Shown: positions 1-8,732, counted from the first letter of the stretch. The stretch: 17,088 bases of DNA from an uncultured Olsenella sp. (GCA_959598545.1 CAUGFC010000035.1:1-17088), one strand, 5' to 3'. Notes: generated by a model not told the origin, from the letters alone. Numbers and translations are program-made.

Positions 1-991
1 CGCGCACGCGCTCCGCGTCCTCGGGCGCGCAGATCACGCTCATGCCCACGCCCATGTTGAACGTGCGGTACGCCTCCTCGGTCGTGAGGCCCGCCTCGCG
101 GATCATGTAGGAGATCACGGGCGGCACGTCCCACGCGGGGCCGTCCTCGCCGCCGCGGTAGACCAGCGCGTCGAGGCCCTCGGGCATCGCGCGGTCGAGA
201 TTCTCGGTGATGCCGCCGCCGGTGATGTGCGCCATCGCGTGCACCGGCGCGCCGGCGCGCAGCGCCGCCAGCAGCTGCCCCGCGTAGATCTTGGTCGGGC
301 GCATCACGGCGTCGGCGAGCGACTCGCCGCCCAGCTCGTCGAGCGGCGTCTCCAGCTCCTCAACGCTGCGCCCCTCGATCGCGACCTTGCGCACGAGCGA
401 GTAGCCGTTGGAGTGGATTCCCGAGCTCGGCAGGCCGAGGATGACGTCGCCCTCGCGGACGAGCTCCGGCCCCAGCAGCTTGGGTCGGTCCACGACGCCC
501 ACCACGAAGCCGGCGAGGTCGTAGTCGTCGGCGGCCATGACGCCGGGGTGCTCGGCCATCTCGCCGCCCACGAGCGCGCAGCCGGACTTGCGGCAGCCCT
601 CGGCGATGCCGCCCACGATCTTGGCCACGTGCTCGGCGCGCAGCTTGCCGATGGCGACGTAGTCCAGGAAGAACAGCGGCTCGGCGCCCATCGGGACGAT
701 GTCGTCCACGCACATGGCCACCAGGTCCTCACCCACCGTCTCGTGGCGGTCGAGCAGCTGCGCGATGGCCAGCTTCGTGCCCACGCCGTCGGTGCCGGAG
801 ACCAGGATCGGGTCCTCCATGCCCTTCAGCGCGGCGGCCGAGAAGCACGACCCGAAGCCACCCAGCCCGCCGATGACCTCGGGTCGGTTGGTGGTCGCCA
901 CGGCCGCCTTGATCGCGTCCACGGCGCGGGCGCCCTCTGCGGTGTCGACGCCGGCGTCGGCGTAGCTCACGTGCTTGGTGTTCTCGGCCAT
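1..991 (-). CDS. purM: Phosphoribosylformylglycinamidine cyclo-ligase (AIR synthetase), 3' end cut by window
   Basis: This gene makes aminoimidazole ribonucleotide (AIR) from FGAM with ATP, a cytoplasmic step of purine synthesis. The reading frame is open from position 991 to the window edge (about 330 codons). It shows the PurM hallmarks: an N-terminal YADAGVD segment, GGFGSCF, LVSGTDGVGTKL near residue 60, CVDDI, GCALVGGEMAEHPGV, LPSSGIHSNGYSLVR and HITGGGITENL. PurM proteins are usually about 345-350 residues, so only roughly the last 15-20 are missing. Two ATGs lie in tandem at 994 and 991. The AGGAAGG ribosome binding site sits about 6 nt before the second, so 991 is preferred. It follows purF by only 35 nt on the same strand and is most likely the last visible gene of the purE-sortase-purF-purM operon. 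Confidence 0.95.
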   Translation of the reverse strand, partial: MAENTKHVSYADAGVDTAEGARAVDAIKAAVATTNRPEVIGGLGGFGSCFSAAALKGMEDPILVSGTDGVGTKLAIAQLLDRHETVGEDLVAMCVDDIVPMGAEPLFFLDYVAIGKLRAEHVAKIVGGIAEGCRKSGCALVGGEMAEHPGVMAADDYDLAGFVVGVVDRPKLLGPELVREGDVILGLPSSGIHSNGYSLVRKVAIEGRSVEELETPLDELGGESLADAVMRPTKIYAGQLLAALRAGAPVHAMAHITGGGITENLDRAMPEGLDALVYRGGEDGPAWDVPPVISYMIREAGLTTEEAYRTFNMGVGMSVICAPEDAERVR

Positions 992-1026
992 CATGGTCCT
1001 TCCTGACGGGCGGTCTTCCTTCTTCG

Positions 1027-2496
<1,470 letters not shown>

Positions 2497-2514
2497 CCGA
2501 CCCTCCCCGGCGCC

Positions 2515-3558
2515 CTACGCGCCGACCTTGGGCACGCACACGAGCAGGGTGCGCCCGTCGTCGCCGTAGTCGTAGTTGCAGGTACAGAGCGTGAGCGCGT
2601 GCGACGCGCCGGAGATGAGCTCCTCGGCGTCCGGGTTCTTGGCCACGGCCCTGCCGAGAAGGTCGGTGAGGTAGGCGCGCAGCTCGTCGTCGGACTCGAA
2701 GGTGAGCTTCCGGGCGTTCTCGTCGCTGCCGTCGGTCTGGTAGACGAACAGCGGCACGAGGTCGTAGGTGGCCTCCTCGGTCACGTACCAGACGTTCGGC
2801 ACCTTGTCGAACATCTCCTGGTTGGCCAGGTCCGAGACCGCCTTGAACATGGATCCGTTGCGCATATGGTGGCCGTAGATGAGCGTCTGCCCGTCGACCA
2901 TGCCCGGCGCGGTGTTCGCGTAGTCCATGAAGATCAGGCCGCCCACGGCGTAGCTGCCGTCGGCGCCCGTGCGGATGTACTTCTCGTTGTCCTCGGCCTG
3001 GTAGACGGGGAAGCTGACCACGGTCCGCGGGATCTGGACCCAGCCCACGACGTCGTCGTTCACGGCCTTCAGCGCCTCCCAGTCAACTGAGGGCGCGGTG
3101 GTGCCGTTGTCGGAGACGTCGGCGTAGGTGGCAAGCTCCTCGTTGAGGACGTCCTGCTGGTGGTACTGCCACTGGTTGTAGATCCAGATGCCCGCCGCGG
3201 CGAGGAGCAGGCCGGCGCCCACCACGAACAGCACGGCGGAGACAATGCGGCCGACGCGCTTCCTGGGGTCCTTGCTGCGGCGCCCGGAGAGGTCGTAGGG
3301 GTCGGTCTCCACGAAGTGGGCGCTGTGGCGCGCGCGCCGGCCCGAGCCGCGCTCGTCGGCGCCGGAGACGACGGGGATGTAGCGCGCGTCGGCGCTGTGG
3401 GGCGTGGAGGCCGCGTGGGGGTTGCCCTCCGGGGCGTGGTAGGACTCGTCGCCGCCCTTGCGCGTGCGCAGGCCCGCGCGCGGGTTGCCGCCCGTCCGGG
3501 CGGCGGGGGCGCGGCGGGCGCCGCCCTTCCCCTCAGGCTGTTTGAAGTGCGAGGCCAT
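2515..3558 (-). CDS. Class B sortase, membrane-anchored transpeptidase
   Basis: Sortases cut a sorting motif on secreted proteins and attach them to the cell wall or to pilins, on the outer face of the membrane. The 347-residue protein has a long, Arg/Gly/Pro-rich cytoplasmic N-terminus (about 1-104), one transmembrane helix (about 105-127) and an extracellular catalytic domain. Catalytic residues are visible: His230 in TLIYGHHMRNGSMF, Cys327 in LTLCTCNYDYG and Arg336 in DDGRTLLV. The pattern DVVGWVQIPRTVVSFPVYQ and the IYGHH motif point to class B. The start has GGAGGGG about 4 nt upstream. It sits between purE (48 nt) and purF (18 nt), an unexpected place for a sortase. No LPXTG-type substrate or pilin gene is visible in the window, so its substrate is unknown. 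The 104-residue N-terminal extension is longer than in SrtB of staphylococci. Confidence 0.92.
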   Translation of the reverse strand: MASHFKQPEGKGGARRAPAARTGGNPRAGLRTRKGGDESYHAPEGNPHAASTPHSADARYIPVVSGADERGSGRRARHSAHFVETDPYDLSGRRSKDPRKRVGRIVSAVLFVVGAGLLLAAAGIWIYNQWQYHQQDVLNEELATYADVSDNGTTAPSVDWEALKAVNDDVVGWVQIPRTVVSFPVYQAEDNEKYIRTGADGSYAVGGLIFMDYANTAPGMVDGQTLIYGHHMRNGSMFKAVSDLANQEMFDKVPNVWYVTEEATYDLVPLFVYQTDGSDENARKLTFESDDELRAYLTDLLGRAVAKNPDAEELISGASHALTLCTCNYDYGDDGRTLLVCVPKVGA

Positions 3559-3606
3559 GGCCCCTCCGTTCTTCTCGCCGCGGCGCGTCGGGCCCGCGGG
3601 CCGGGC

Positions 3607-4068
3607 CTAGGCCTCCGCCATCTGGCGCTTGAACTCCGCGATCTTCTCGCGGTACTCGGGCATGGTGGCGCCCAGGATCTGCGTGGCGTAGATGGCCGCG
3701 TTCTTAGCGCCGTTGATGGCGACGCAGGCCACCGGCACGCCGGAGGGCATCTGCACCATGGAGAGCAGCGAGTCCATGCCGCCGAGGTCGGAGGTCTTCA
3801 TGGGGACGCCGATGATGGGCAGCGGCGTGAAGGCGGCCACGACGCCGCCGAGGTGCGCGGCCTTGCCGGCGGCGGCGATGATCACCTTGAGGCCGCGGTC
3901 GACCGCGGAGCCGGCCCACTCGTGGACCTTGTCGGGGTTGCGGTGCGCGCTGGCGATGACCAGCTCATACGGGACGCCCAGCTCCTCGAGCTGTGCGGTG
4001 CACGCCTCCATGACGGGCATGTCGGACTTGGAACCCATGATGATACCCACGAGCGGCTGGTCTGCCAT
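3607..4068 (-). CDS. purE: N5-carboxyaminoimidazole ribonucleotide mutase, class I PurE
   Basis: PurE shifts the carboxyl group of N5-CAIR to give CAIR in purine synthesis. The 153-residue protein has the usual single-domain length. It carries GSKSD at 12-16, SAHRNP from residue 40 (His42 is the expected catalytic His), [25 protein letters not shown] and [12 protein letters not shown]. The start at 4068 is chosen because GGGAGG lies 7 nt upstream. An in-frame ATG at 4092 would add eight residues that PurE proteins normally lack. It is the first gene of the purE-sortase-purF-purM unit, and a -10 element lies just upstream. The partner PurK is not in the window. A 12-bp palindrome directly after the stop has no T-run and is not called a terminator. 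Confidence 0.96.
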   Translation of the reverse strand: MADQPLVGIIMGSKSDMPVMEACTAQLEELGVPYELVIASAHRNPDKVHEWAGSAVDRGLKVIIAAAGKAAHLGGVVAAFTPLPIIGVPMKTSDLGGMDSLLSMVQMPSGVPVACVAINGAKNAAIYATQILGATMPEYREKIAEFKRQMAEA

Positions 4069-4102
4069 AGTGCTCCCTCCCTGTGCTGACATACGTTCCC
4101 TT

Positions 4103-4108
4103 AGTATA
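4103..4108 (-). promoter_or_regulatory. Probable -10 box (TATACT) for the purE operon
   Basis: On the minus strand TATACT lies 34 nt before the chosen purE start, in an otherwise GC-rich stretch, and is preceded by CTTGCCCC. No convincing -35 hexamer stands 16-18 nt upstream. The position between brnA and purE suggests that purE has its own promoter and is not simply read through from brnTA. I see no riboswitch-sized leader, since the predicted transcript start would be within about 30 nt of the ribosome binding site. Confidence 0.5.
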
Positions 4109-4134
4109 GGGGCAAGGGCGCCGGGAGGGGTCGC

Positions 4135-4464
4135 CTACTTGCGCCCTTTCTCGGATGTCGGGGTCACGCCAAGGCGCAGGTCGCGCTCCTGCTCCTCGCG
4201 CAGCCGCTCCCAGACCCAGGCCTTGATGAGCGACTGTCGCCCTATGCCGAGCTGGGCCGCGTACCCGTCGAGCAGCTCGACCACGTCGACGGGGAAGTCC
4301 ACGTTCACCTTGCGGTAGGTCCGGACCTCCTTGAACGTAACCGGGCGCTTTAGCTCTCCGTGCTCGAAGTCGAAGTACTTCCGCATGTCCTCACCGCGCT
4401 CAAAGGCTGCCTCGATCTCCTCCGCCGTCGCCCCTGTCGCCGCGTTCTCGTTTTCGGTGCTCAT
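4135..4464 (-). CDS. brnA: BrnA-type antitoxin, ribbon-helix-helix DNA-binding protein
   Basis: BrnA antitoxins bind and neutralise the BrnT ribonuclease toxin and repress their own operon through a ribbon-helix-helix domain. The 109-residue protein has a central segment FKEVRTYRKVNVDFPVDV, followed by a helix-turn-helix-like stretch ending in SLIKAWVWERL (about residues 45-88). This matches the RHH fold of BrnA/CopG-like antitoxins. The start at 4464 is preferred because AAGGGAGG lies 6 nt upstream. An in-frame ATG at 4482 lies inside that ribosome binding site context. The gene overlaps the 3' end of brnT by 65 nt in another frame, and the two are surely cotranscribed. The inverted repeat over the brnT promoter is the expected operator. 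The symbol is assigned by family resemblance and gene pairing. Confidence 0.8.
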   Translation of the reverse strand: MSTENENAATGATAEEIEAAFERGEDMRKYFDFEHGELKRPVTFKEVRTYRKVNVDFPVDVVELLDGYAAQLGIGRQSLIKAWVWERLREEQERDLRLGVTPTSEKGRK

Positions 4465-4720
4465 GGAGCGCCTCCCTTTCATAGTCTCTAGCCCGTCGCA
4501 CGGAGATTATTCGTATCGTGTCCCCTCGGTGCGTTATGACCGCGGTCCAGGCCCACCCTCCGATCTCGCCGATTACCAGATGTCTGCCGGGGTCGTTTCC
4601 CGGATATGTCTCCACCTCGAGATGCTCCCCGCTCCACAGCTCCAGGGCGGCCAGAAAGTCGATTCCGTGCTTCTCGACGTTCTTCCTTTCCTTGATTGGG
4701 TCCCAGTCGAAGCTTTCCAT
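4400..4720 (-). CDS. brnT: BrnT-type ribonuclease toxin of a toxin-antitoxin pair
   Basis: BrnT toxins are small RelE-fold ribonucleases that stop translation when freed from BrnA. The 106-residue protein has the family signature: N-terminal FDWDPIKERKNVEKHGIDF, central HLVIGEIGGWAWTAVITHRGDTIRIISVRRA and then a YERE segment. Together these are diagnostic of BrnT. The family is usually about 90-95 residues. Here the frame continues about 15 residues past the usual end as a Gly/Arg/Asp-rich tail, and this tail is what overlaps brnA by 65 nt. The ATG at 4720 is preceded by a GGGAGGAGAG ribosome binding site. The gene comes before the antitoxin gene, the typical brnTA order. AT content at its 5' end and promoter is higher than in the neighbours, consistent with acquisition by transfer. 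Confidence 0.88.
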   Translation of the reverse strand: MESFDWDPIKERKNVEKHGIDFLAALELWSGEHLEVETYPGNDPGRHLVIGEIGGWAWTAVITHRGDTIRIISVRRARDYEREALHEHRKRERGDRGDGGGDRGSL

Positions 4721-4731
4721 CTCTCCTCCCT

Positions 4732-4765
4732 AGTATAGGTATTGAATCGATATGGATTCAATACC
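4732..4765 (-). promoter_or_regulatory. brnTA promoter with overlapping perfect inverted-repeat operator
   Basis: A perfect inverted repeat with 11-bp arms (GGTATTGAATC at 4738-4748 and its complement at 4755-4765) and a 6-bp centre lies just upstream of brnT. Read on the minus strand, a -35 like TTGAAT (4756-4761) and a -10 TATACT (4732-4737) are 18 bp apart, so the repeat covers the -35 and the whole spacer. This is the classic geometry of autorepression, and BrnA is the expected ligand. The operator identity is inferred; the repeat and its position are seen. Confidence 0.78.
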
Positions 4766-4849
4766 TTCATATGCCCGAGCTCTGTGGGAGGAGCGTAGCG
4801 GGCGGCGCTTCCCGCACGCTGACCGGTGGCTTTCCGCAGGCTGACGCGA

Positions 4850-4868
4850 GACCTGCCCGCCGCAGGTC
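4850..4868. repeat. Small GC-rich hairpin in the brnTA/pdxY divergent region
   Basis: GACCTGC (4850-4856) and GCAGGTC (4862-4868) form a perfect 7-bp stem with a 5-nt loop. It lies in the 224-nt divergent region between the brnTA promoter and pdxY. The word CCGCAGG also occurs at 4834-4840 and 4888-4894 in this region. No gene is visible here. Function unknown. Confidence 0.4.
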
Positions 4869-4914
4869 GAGGGCCGTGCCGGGCGACCCGCAGGCTTCCG
4901 TCGGGTTACGAGCC

Positions 4915-4942
4915 TCCACACGACGCCCAAAAGGGCTATGCT
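4915..4942 (+). promoter_or_regulatory. Candidate pdxY promoter
   Basis: TCCACA (4915-4920) and TATGCT (4937-4942) are separated by 16 bp and lie 47 nt before the pdxY start. Each matches the sigma-70 consensus at four of six positions. This is the best candidate upstream of the gene, but weak on sequence alone. Confidence 0.35.
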
Positions 4943-4989
4943 GTGCCCTTGTACGCTGGTCCATCAGTCCGCGGACAAAGGAGCATCCC

Positions 4990-5871
4990 ATGAACAACGC
5001 CAGCAATCTGCACCTCTACCAGCGCGAGGGCGGCTACCTGCCGCGCGTCGCGGCCGTCCACGACCTGTGTGGCTACGGCAAGTGCTCGCTCGGGGTGGCC
5101 ATCCCCGTGCTCTCGGCCGCCGGCATCGACGTGTGCCCGGTCCCGACCTCGCTCTTCTCGGCGCACACGCGCTTCCCCGAGTTCTACATGCACGACACCA
5201 CGCCCATGCTGACCGACTACCTCGACGCCTGGGTCGCCGAGGGCATCCAGCTCGACGGCGTCTACTCCGGCTTCCTGGGCGCGCCCGAGCAGGTCGACGC
5301 CATCACCCGCCTCTACCGCGAGCACCCCGGCGCGCTGCGCCTCGTGGACCCGGTGATGGGCGATGGCGGCGAGAAGTACCTCACCTACACCGACGAGCTC
5401 TGCGACGCCATGAAGGGCCTGGTGGACGGCGCCGACGTGCTCACCCCCAACCTCACCGAGGCCTCCATCATCACCGGCATCCCCTACGAGGGCCAGGACG
5501 TGGACGAGGCCTACGTGCGCCGCGTGACCGACGCGCTTCTCGCCATGGGCGCCAAGTCCGTGGTCCTCAAGGGCGTGGTCCACGAGGGCGAGAAGATCAT
5601 CCGCAACTACGTGGCCGTGGCCGACGGCGACGGCGCGCCCGAGGAGGTCTCCGGCGGGCTTCTGCCCTACATGCTGCACGGGACCGGCGACCTCTTTGCC
5701 TCCGGCCTGGTGGCGGCCGTCTACGCCGGCGAGAGCCTGCTCTCGTCCGTGCGCTTCGCGAGCGAGCTCGTGCGCCACGCCATGCAGATCACGCCCGAAC
5801 AGCCCGACTACGAGGTGCGCGGCGTGAGCTTCGAGAGCGTGCTGGGGGACGTGACGGCGCTTCTCGCCTAG
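4990..5871 (+). CDS. pdxY: Pyridoxal/pyridoxamine kinase, ribokinase superfamily
   Basis: The enzyme phosphorylates vitamin B6 forms (pyridoxal, pyridoxamine) with ATP in the salvage route to PLP. The 293-residue protein matches the PdxY/PdxK length. It shows AAVHDLCGYGKCSL near residue 21, DPVMGDGGEKY at 120-130, LTPNLTEA at 151-158 and the anion-hole motif GTGDLF at 231-236, with Asp234 as the expected catalytic base. The start at 4990 has AAAGGAG 6 nt upstream; the frame is open further 5' but without a better start. It is the only plus-strand gene. It diverges from brnTA and converges on the zinc-ribbon gene. The symbol pdxY is by family; in gut Coriobacteriia and Firmicutes this group is usually named pyridoxamine kinase. 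Confidence 0.9.
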   Translation: MNNASNLHLYQREGGYLPRVAAVHDLCGYGKCSLGVAIPVLSAAGIDVCPVPTSLFSAHTRFPEFYMHDTTPMLTDYLDAWVAEGIQLDGVYSGFLGAPEQVDAITRLYREHPGALRLVDPVMGDGGEKYLTYTDELCDAMKGLVDGADVLTPNLTEASIITGIPYEGQDVDEAYVRRVTDALLAMGAKSVVLKGVVHEGEKIIRNYVAVADGDGAPEEVSGGLLPYMLHGTGDLFASGLVAAVYAGESLLSSVRFASELVRHAMQITPEQPDYEVRGVSFESVLGDVTALLA

Positions 5872-5894
5872 GCCGAAAAGAGGCCGAGAGCAGC

Positions 5895-5930
5895 AGGGGG
5901 ACGGGGCGACGATGCGCGCCCCGTCCCCCT
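5895..5930. terminator. Perfect 14-bp hairpin between convergent genes, probable bidirectional terminator
   Basis: AGGGGGACGGGGCG (5895-5908) pairs perfectly with its complement at 5917-5930 around an 8-nt loop. It starts 24 nt after the pdxY stop and ends 22 nt before the stop of the convergent zinc-ribbon gene, so it can serve both. Neither side has a real T-run, so it is a very strong hairpin without the full intrinsic-terminator signature. Confidence 0.6.
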
Positions 5931-5952
5931 GTCATGTCTGGCACGGGTGGCG

Positions 5953-7752
5953 TTAGAGGCAGAAGCCGGCCACGACGTCGAACTCGTAGAGCGAGTTGCG
6001 GCCGCTGGACGGCGAGCCGTCCTTGTCCACGGTCCGCTGCCACTGCCCGTCGGACGTGAGGCCGCGCAGCCACCAGTAGTCGTCGCACAGCTTCAGGACC
6101 GAGGACTGGCCCTCGACGCCCTGGTCGGAGAAGAGCTGGTACTGGCTGCCCTCCTCGCCGTTGGTCGCCAGGCCCGCCAGCTCGGTCGCCGACAGCAGCC
6201 ACATGGAGTCGGACGTCTCGCTGAGGCCGCCCGAGGGGGTGCCGGTTGCCTTGGTGACGGGGACGATTAGGTCCGCGAGACCCTCGGGCAGCTCGCCCAT
6301 GAGGCTCTGGTTCATCCACGAGCGCAGCGGCGAGTCCTCCCAGGCGGTCACGTCGCCGGAGGGGTTGTAGGCCTGCTTGCCGACCGAGCCCAGGGTCACG
6401 AACGTGACGCCCGCCACGCCCGAGCCGTCGGCCTTCTCGTCGTGGCGGAAGCCGGCGACGGCCACGGTGACCTTGGTCCCGTTGGTGAGCTCGAGCTCCT
6501 TGTCCTGCGTGCCGTCGAGCTTGCCGTCCTCCGTGCAGAGGTGGTACTCGGTCGCGATCGCGACGGCCTCCTCGTCGGAGGGCGCGGCGGCGATAAGCGC
6601 GGAGACCTGCGAGAGCTCGTCCCAGCTGTACTCGGCCACGCTCGCGCGGGGCGCGAGCTCGGCGCCCTCCTCCTCGGCGGGCTCCTCGGCCTCCTCCTCG
6701 TCGTCCTCGAGCGGCGGGATGCTGCCGTCCGAGGGCGGCTGCACGACGGGCACGTTCTCGTCGCGCGGGGCGAACGGGCCCAGCGGGCTGGTCCCGAACC
6801 ACACGAGCGCGCCGATAGCGACGGCGAGCGCGACGACGGCGATGCCGATGATCACGGGCCGCGGGCCCTGCATCTCCTTGACGTACTCGGAGAGCCTGCC
6901 GCCCACGGCGGAGAGGTCCTCGCCGGCGGTGGAGAGGGTGTCCTTGGTGGCGGAGAGCCCGCGCTTGGCCGCGGGGATCACGTCCTCCGAGGCGGCCTCG
7001 GAGATGCGGTGGAGAAGCGCGGTGGCGCCGGCGGCGGTCTTCTCGGCGGCGGAGGGCTCGGGGGCGTCGGCCTCGGGCTCGGGGGCGCCGGTCTCGACGG
7101 TCTCGGCCTCGGGCTCGGCGGCGGTCTCGGCCTCGGGCTCGGAGGGCGCGTCGTCTGCGGCGTCCTCCTCGACGGCGCCGTGCTCGGGCTCCGCGGCCTC
7201 GGCCTCGGGCTCCTCCTCGGGCTCGTCGGCCCCCTCGGGCTCCGACGTCTCCTCGACGACCTCCTCCGGCGCGTCCTCCGCGGTCTCGACGGCCTCCTCG
7301 ACCTCGGGCGCCTGGTCGGCGGCCTCAGCCTCGGGCGTCACGTCCTTCTCGGCGGCCACGTCCTTCTCGGCCGCGGGCTCCGTCTCGACCGCGACGTCCT
7401 TCTCGGCAGCCGTCTCCTCGACCACGGCCTCGGCCGCGACGTCCTTCTCAATAGGCTCGTCCTTCTTGGGCTCCGCGTCCTTCTTCTGCTCGTCCGCGTC
7501 CGTCCCCAGCGCGCGCGTGACGGCGCGGGCCAGCCTCCGATCGCCGCGGGCGGCGGCGCGAGCAGCCCGGGACTCCATGCGGTAGGCGCGGGGCGGCGGC
7601 GCGAGCGGGACGAGGGGCACGGCGCCGGCCGCGAGCGGCTCGAGCGGCTCCTCCAGGCGCTTGGGCGCGGGCACGTCCTCGACGGGGGTGCCGCAGGCAT
7701 AACAGAACCGAGCGCGCTCGGGGAGCTCCTCGCCGCAGTTCTTGCATTTCAT
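5953..7752 (-). CDS. Zinc-ribbon, Glu/Ala-rich, single-TM protein with DUF6273-like C-terminus
   Basis: The function is unknown. The 599-residue protein starts with a four-cysteine zinc ribbon (CKNCGEELPERARFCYACG, residues 3-21). A long acidic low-complexity region (about 85-235) follows, rich in Glu, Ala and Pro, with repeated EKDVA units near 102-137. Next comes a possible helical stretch (240-295) and one transmembrane helix (about 298-320). After a second acidic linker, the C-terminal domain (about 370-599) contains WEDSPLRSWMNQSLM, IVPVTKAT, MWLLSATEL and a final VVAGFCL. That pattern resembles DUF6273 domains found in many gut-bacterial surface or membrane proteins. The predicted layout is a zinc ribbon inside the cell and the C-terminal domain outside. 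The start has AGGAGG 7-8 nt upstream. The gene lies downstream of another single-TM protein on the same strand. Confidence 0.88.
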   Translation of the reverse strand: MKCKNCGEELPERARFCYACGTPVEDVPAPKRLEEPLEPLAAGAVPLVPLAPPPRAYRMESRAARAAARGDRRLARAVTRALGTDADEQKKDAEPKKDEPIEKDVAAEAVVEETAAEKDVAVETEPAAEKDVAAEKDVTPEAEAADQAPEVEEAVETAEDAPEEVVEETSEPEGADEPEEEPEAEAAEPEHGAVEEDAADDAPSEPEAETAAEPEAETVETGAPEPEADAPEPSAAEKTAAGATALLHRISEAASEDVIPAAKRGLSATKDTLSTAGEDLSAVGGRLSEYVKEMQGPRPVIIGIAVVALAVAIGALVWFGTSPLGPFAPRDENVPVVQPPSDGSIPPLEDDEEEAEEPAEEEGAELAPRASVAEYSWDELSQVSALIAAAPSDEEAVAIATEYHLCTEDGKLDGTQDKELELTNGTKVTVAVAGFRHDEKADGSGVAGVTFVTLGSVGKQAYNPSGDVTAWEDSPLRSWMNQSLMGELPEGLADLIVPVTKATGTPSGGLSETSDSMWLLSATELAGLATNGEEGSQYQLFSDQGVEGQSSVLKLCDDYWWLRGLTSDGQWQRTVDKDGSPSSGRNSLYEFDVVAGFCL

Positions 7753-7892
7753 GACAGGTCCTCCTGGCGTTCAGGAAAATGTCAGCTGAGCATCACACAA
7801 GGTACCATGAAGCGCCCCCGGACGGGACGTTCATGCCGCCTGAGCTGCCGTATCCTGCGGCAAGCGGGGCGCGCCGGGCTGGCGCCCGGCCG

Positions 7893-8693
7893 CTACTCGT
7901 CCTCGGGGAGGGCGCGGACCGGCGTAAACGACGTGGTCACCTGGTCACGGAGCTCGCTCTGGAGCGTCTCGTCGATTCCGGTGATGGTACACGAGAAGTT
8001 GACGCCCGTCGCGGACTGCGTCTTCTGCCAGACGAACGTCATGAACGAGGCCACGTCGCCGGTGGGGTTGAGGAAGCCGAAGAGGGTGGAGTGCTGCAGC
8101 TCGCCCTCCTCGTCGACGTGGACGCTCACGTGGTAGACCACGGTGTCGATGTTGGGGTTGAGCAGCGCGTTGACCGCGAGCGCCGTGGCCTGGACCTGCG
8201 AGGACGAGAAGCACTCCAGGGTGTTTTCCGAGCGGGTGTCGACGACGCTCACCTCGATCCGGCCGGTGTTCTCGTCCGCCTCCTGGACGGTGAACTCCTC
8301 GGGGTACTGCGTGAAGCCGTCGCCCCACTCGATGCCCAGGCGCAGGGCGTCGGCGACGGTGCGCACGCTCGCGGTGTCGGCGAGGTTGGCGGTGCTGGCG
8401 CGGCGGATGAAGCCGAAGACGAGCTGGCCGCCGACCACGAGCACGAGCAGGACGAGCACGAAGGCGACGGTGGTGCGGGTGATGACCTTGCCCACGTCCG
8501 AGCCGGAGGGGTCGTCGCCGGAGAGCGGGTCCACGTCGACGGCGACGCCCTTCTCCCTGCGGTGCGCGCGCTGGCGACGGGCGCGCTCCTCGTCGGAATG
8601 GCCGCTGTGGTCGACGGTCGAGAACAGCTCCTCGGCCTCGTCGGCCGAGAGGGCGCCGCGCTGCACGCGGGGACTCGCCTTCCACTTGAACAT
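7893..8693 (-). CDS. Single-pass membrane protein of unknown function
   Basis: I do not recognise this 266-residue protein. Its N-terminus (1-70) is charged and includes a Ser/Asp/Arg-rich stretch with ERARRQRAHRREKG. One strongly hydrophobic helix follows (about 72-95, VAFVLVLLVLVVGGQLVFGF). The remaining 170 residues should be outside the cell. They contain two cysteines, Cys161 and Cys235, that could form a disulfide, and a beta-rich pattern such as GRIEVSVVDTRSENTLECF and VVYHVSVHVDEEGELQHSTLF. The start at 8693 (MFKWKASPRV) is chosen for its AGGAAGG ribosome binding site; longer frames upstream are shadows of the ABC transporter gene. A -10-like TATACT lies 40 nt upstream. It is followed after 140 nt by the zinc-ribbon gene, and the two may act together at the envelope. 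Confidence 0.85.
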   Translation of the reverse strand: MFKWKASPRVQRGALSADEAEELFSTVDHSGHSDEERARRQRAHRREKGVAVDVDPLSGDDPSGSDVGKVITRTTVAFVLVLLVLVVGGQLVFGFIRRASTANLADTASVRTVADALRLGIEWGDGFTQYPEEFTVQEADENTGRIEVSVVDTRSENTLECFSSSQVQATALAVNALLNPNIDTVVYHVSVHVDEEGELQHSTLFGFLNPTGDVASFMTFVWQKTQSATGVNFSCTITGIDETLQSELRDQVTTSFTPVRALPEDE

Positions 8694-8732
8694 TCCCGGC
8701 CTTCCTGACGAACCACGAACCAGCTGTGCGCC

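Noticed and set aside
3591..3602. GGCCCGCGGGCC palindrome right after the purE stop as a terminator
   Set aside because: There is no T-run, the stem is short, and the next gene (sortase) follows at once with a good ribosome binding site, so read-through is expected.
4069..4134. A purine riboswitch before purE
   Set aside because: The predicted leader is only about 30 nt, far too short for the roughly 70-nt aptamer, and the conserved aptamer bases are not seen.
4696..4989. An extended N-terminus for pdxY from the upstream open frame
   Set aside because: The upstream part crosses the brnTA promoter, has no ribosome binding site and adds about 98 residues not found in the family; the ATG at 4990 has AAAGGAG.
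6990..7490. Glu/Ala-rich coding repeats as a possible frameshifted or misassembled region
   Set aside because: The frame stays open from zinc ribbon to the C-terminal domain, with normal codon use, so it is a genuine low-complexity linker.
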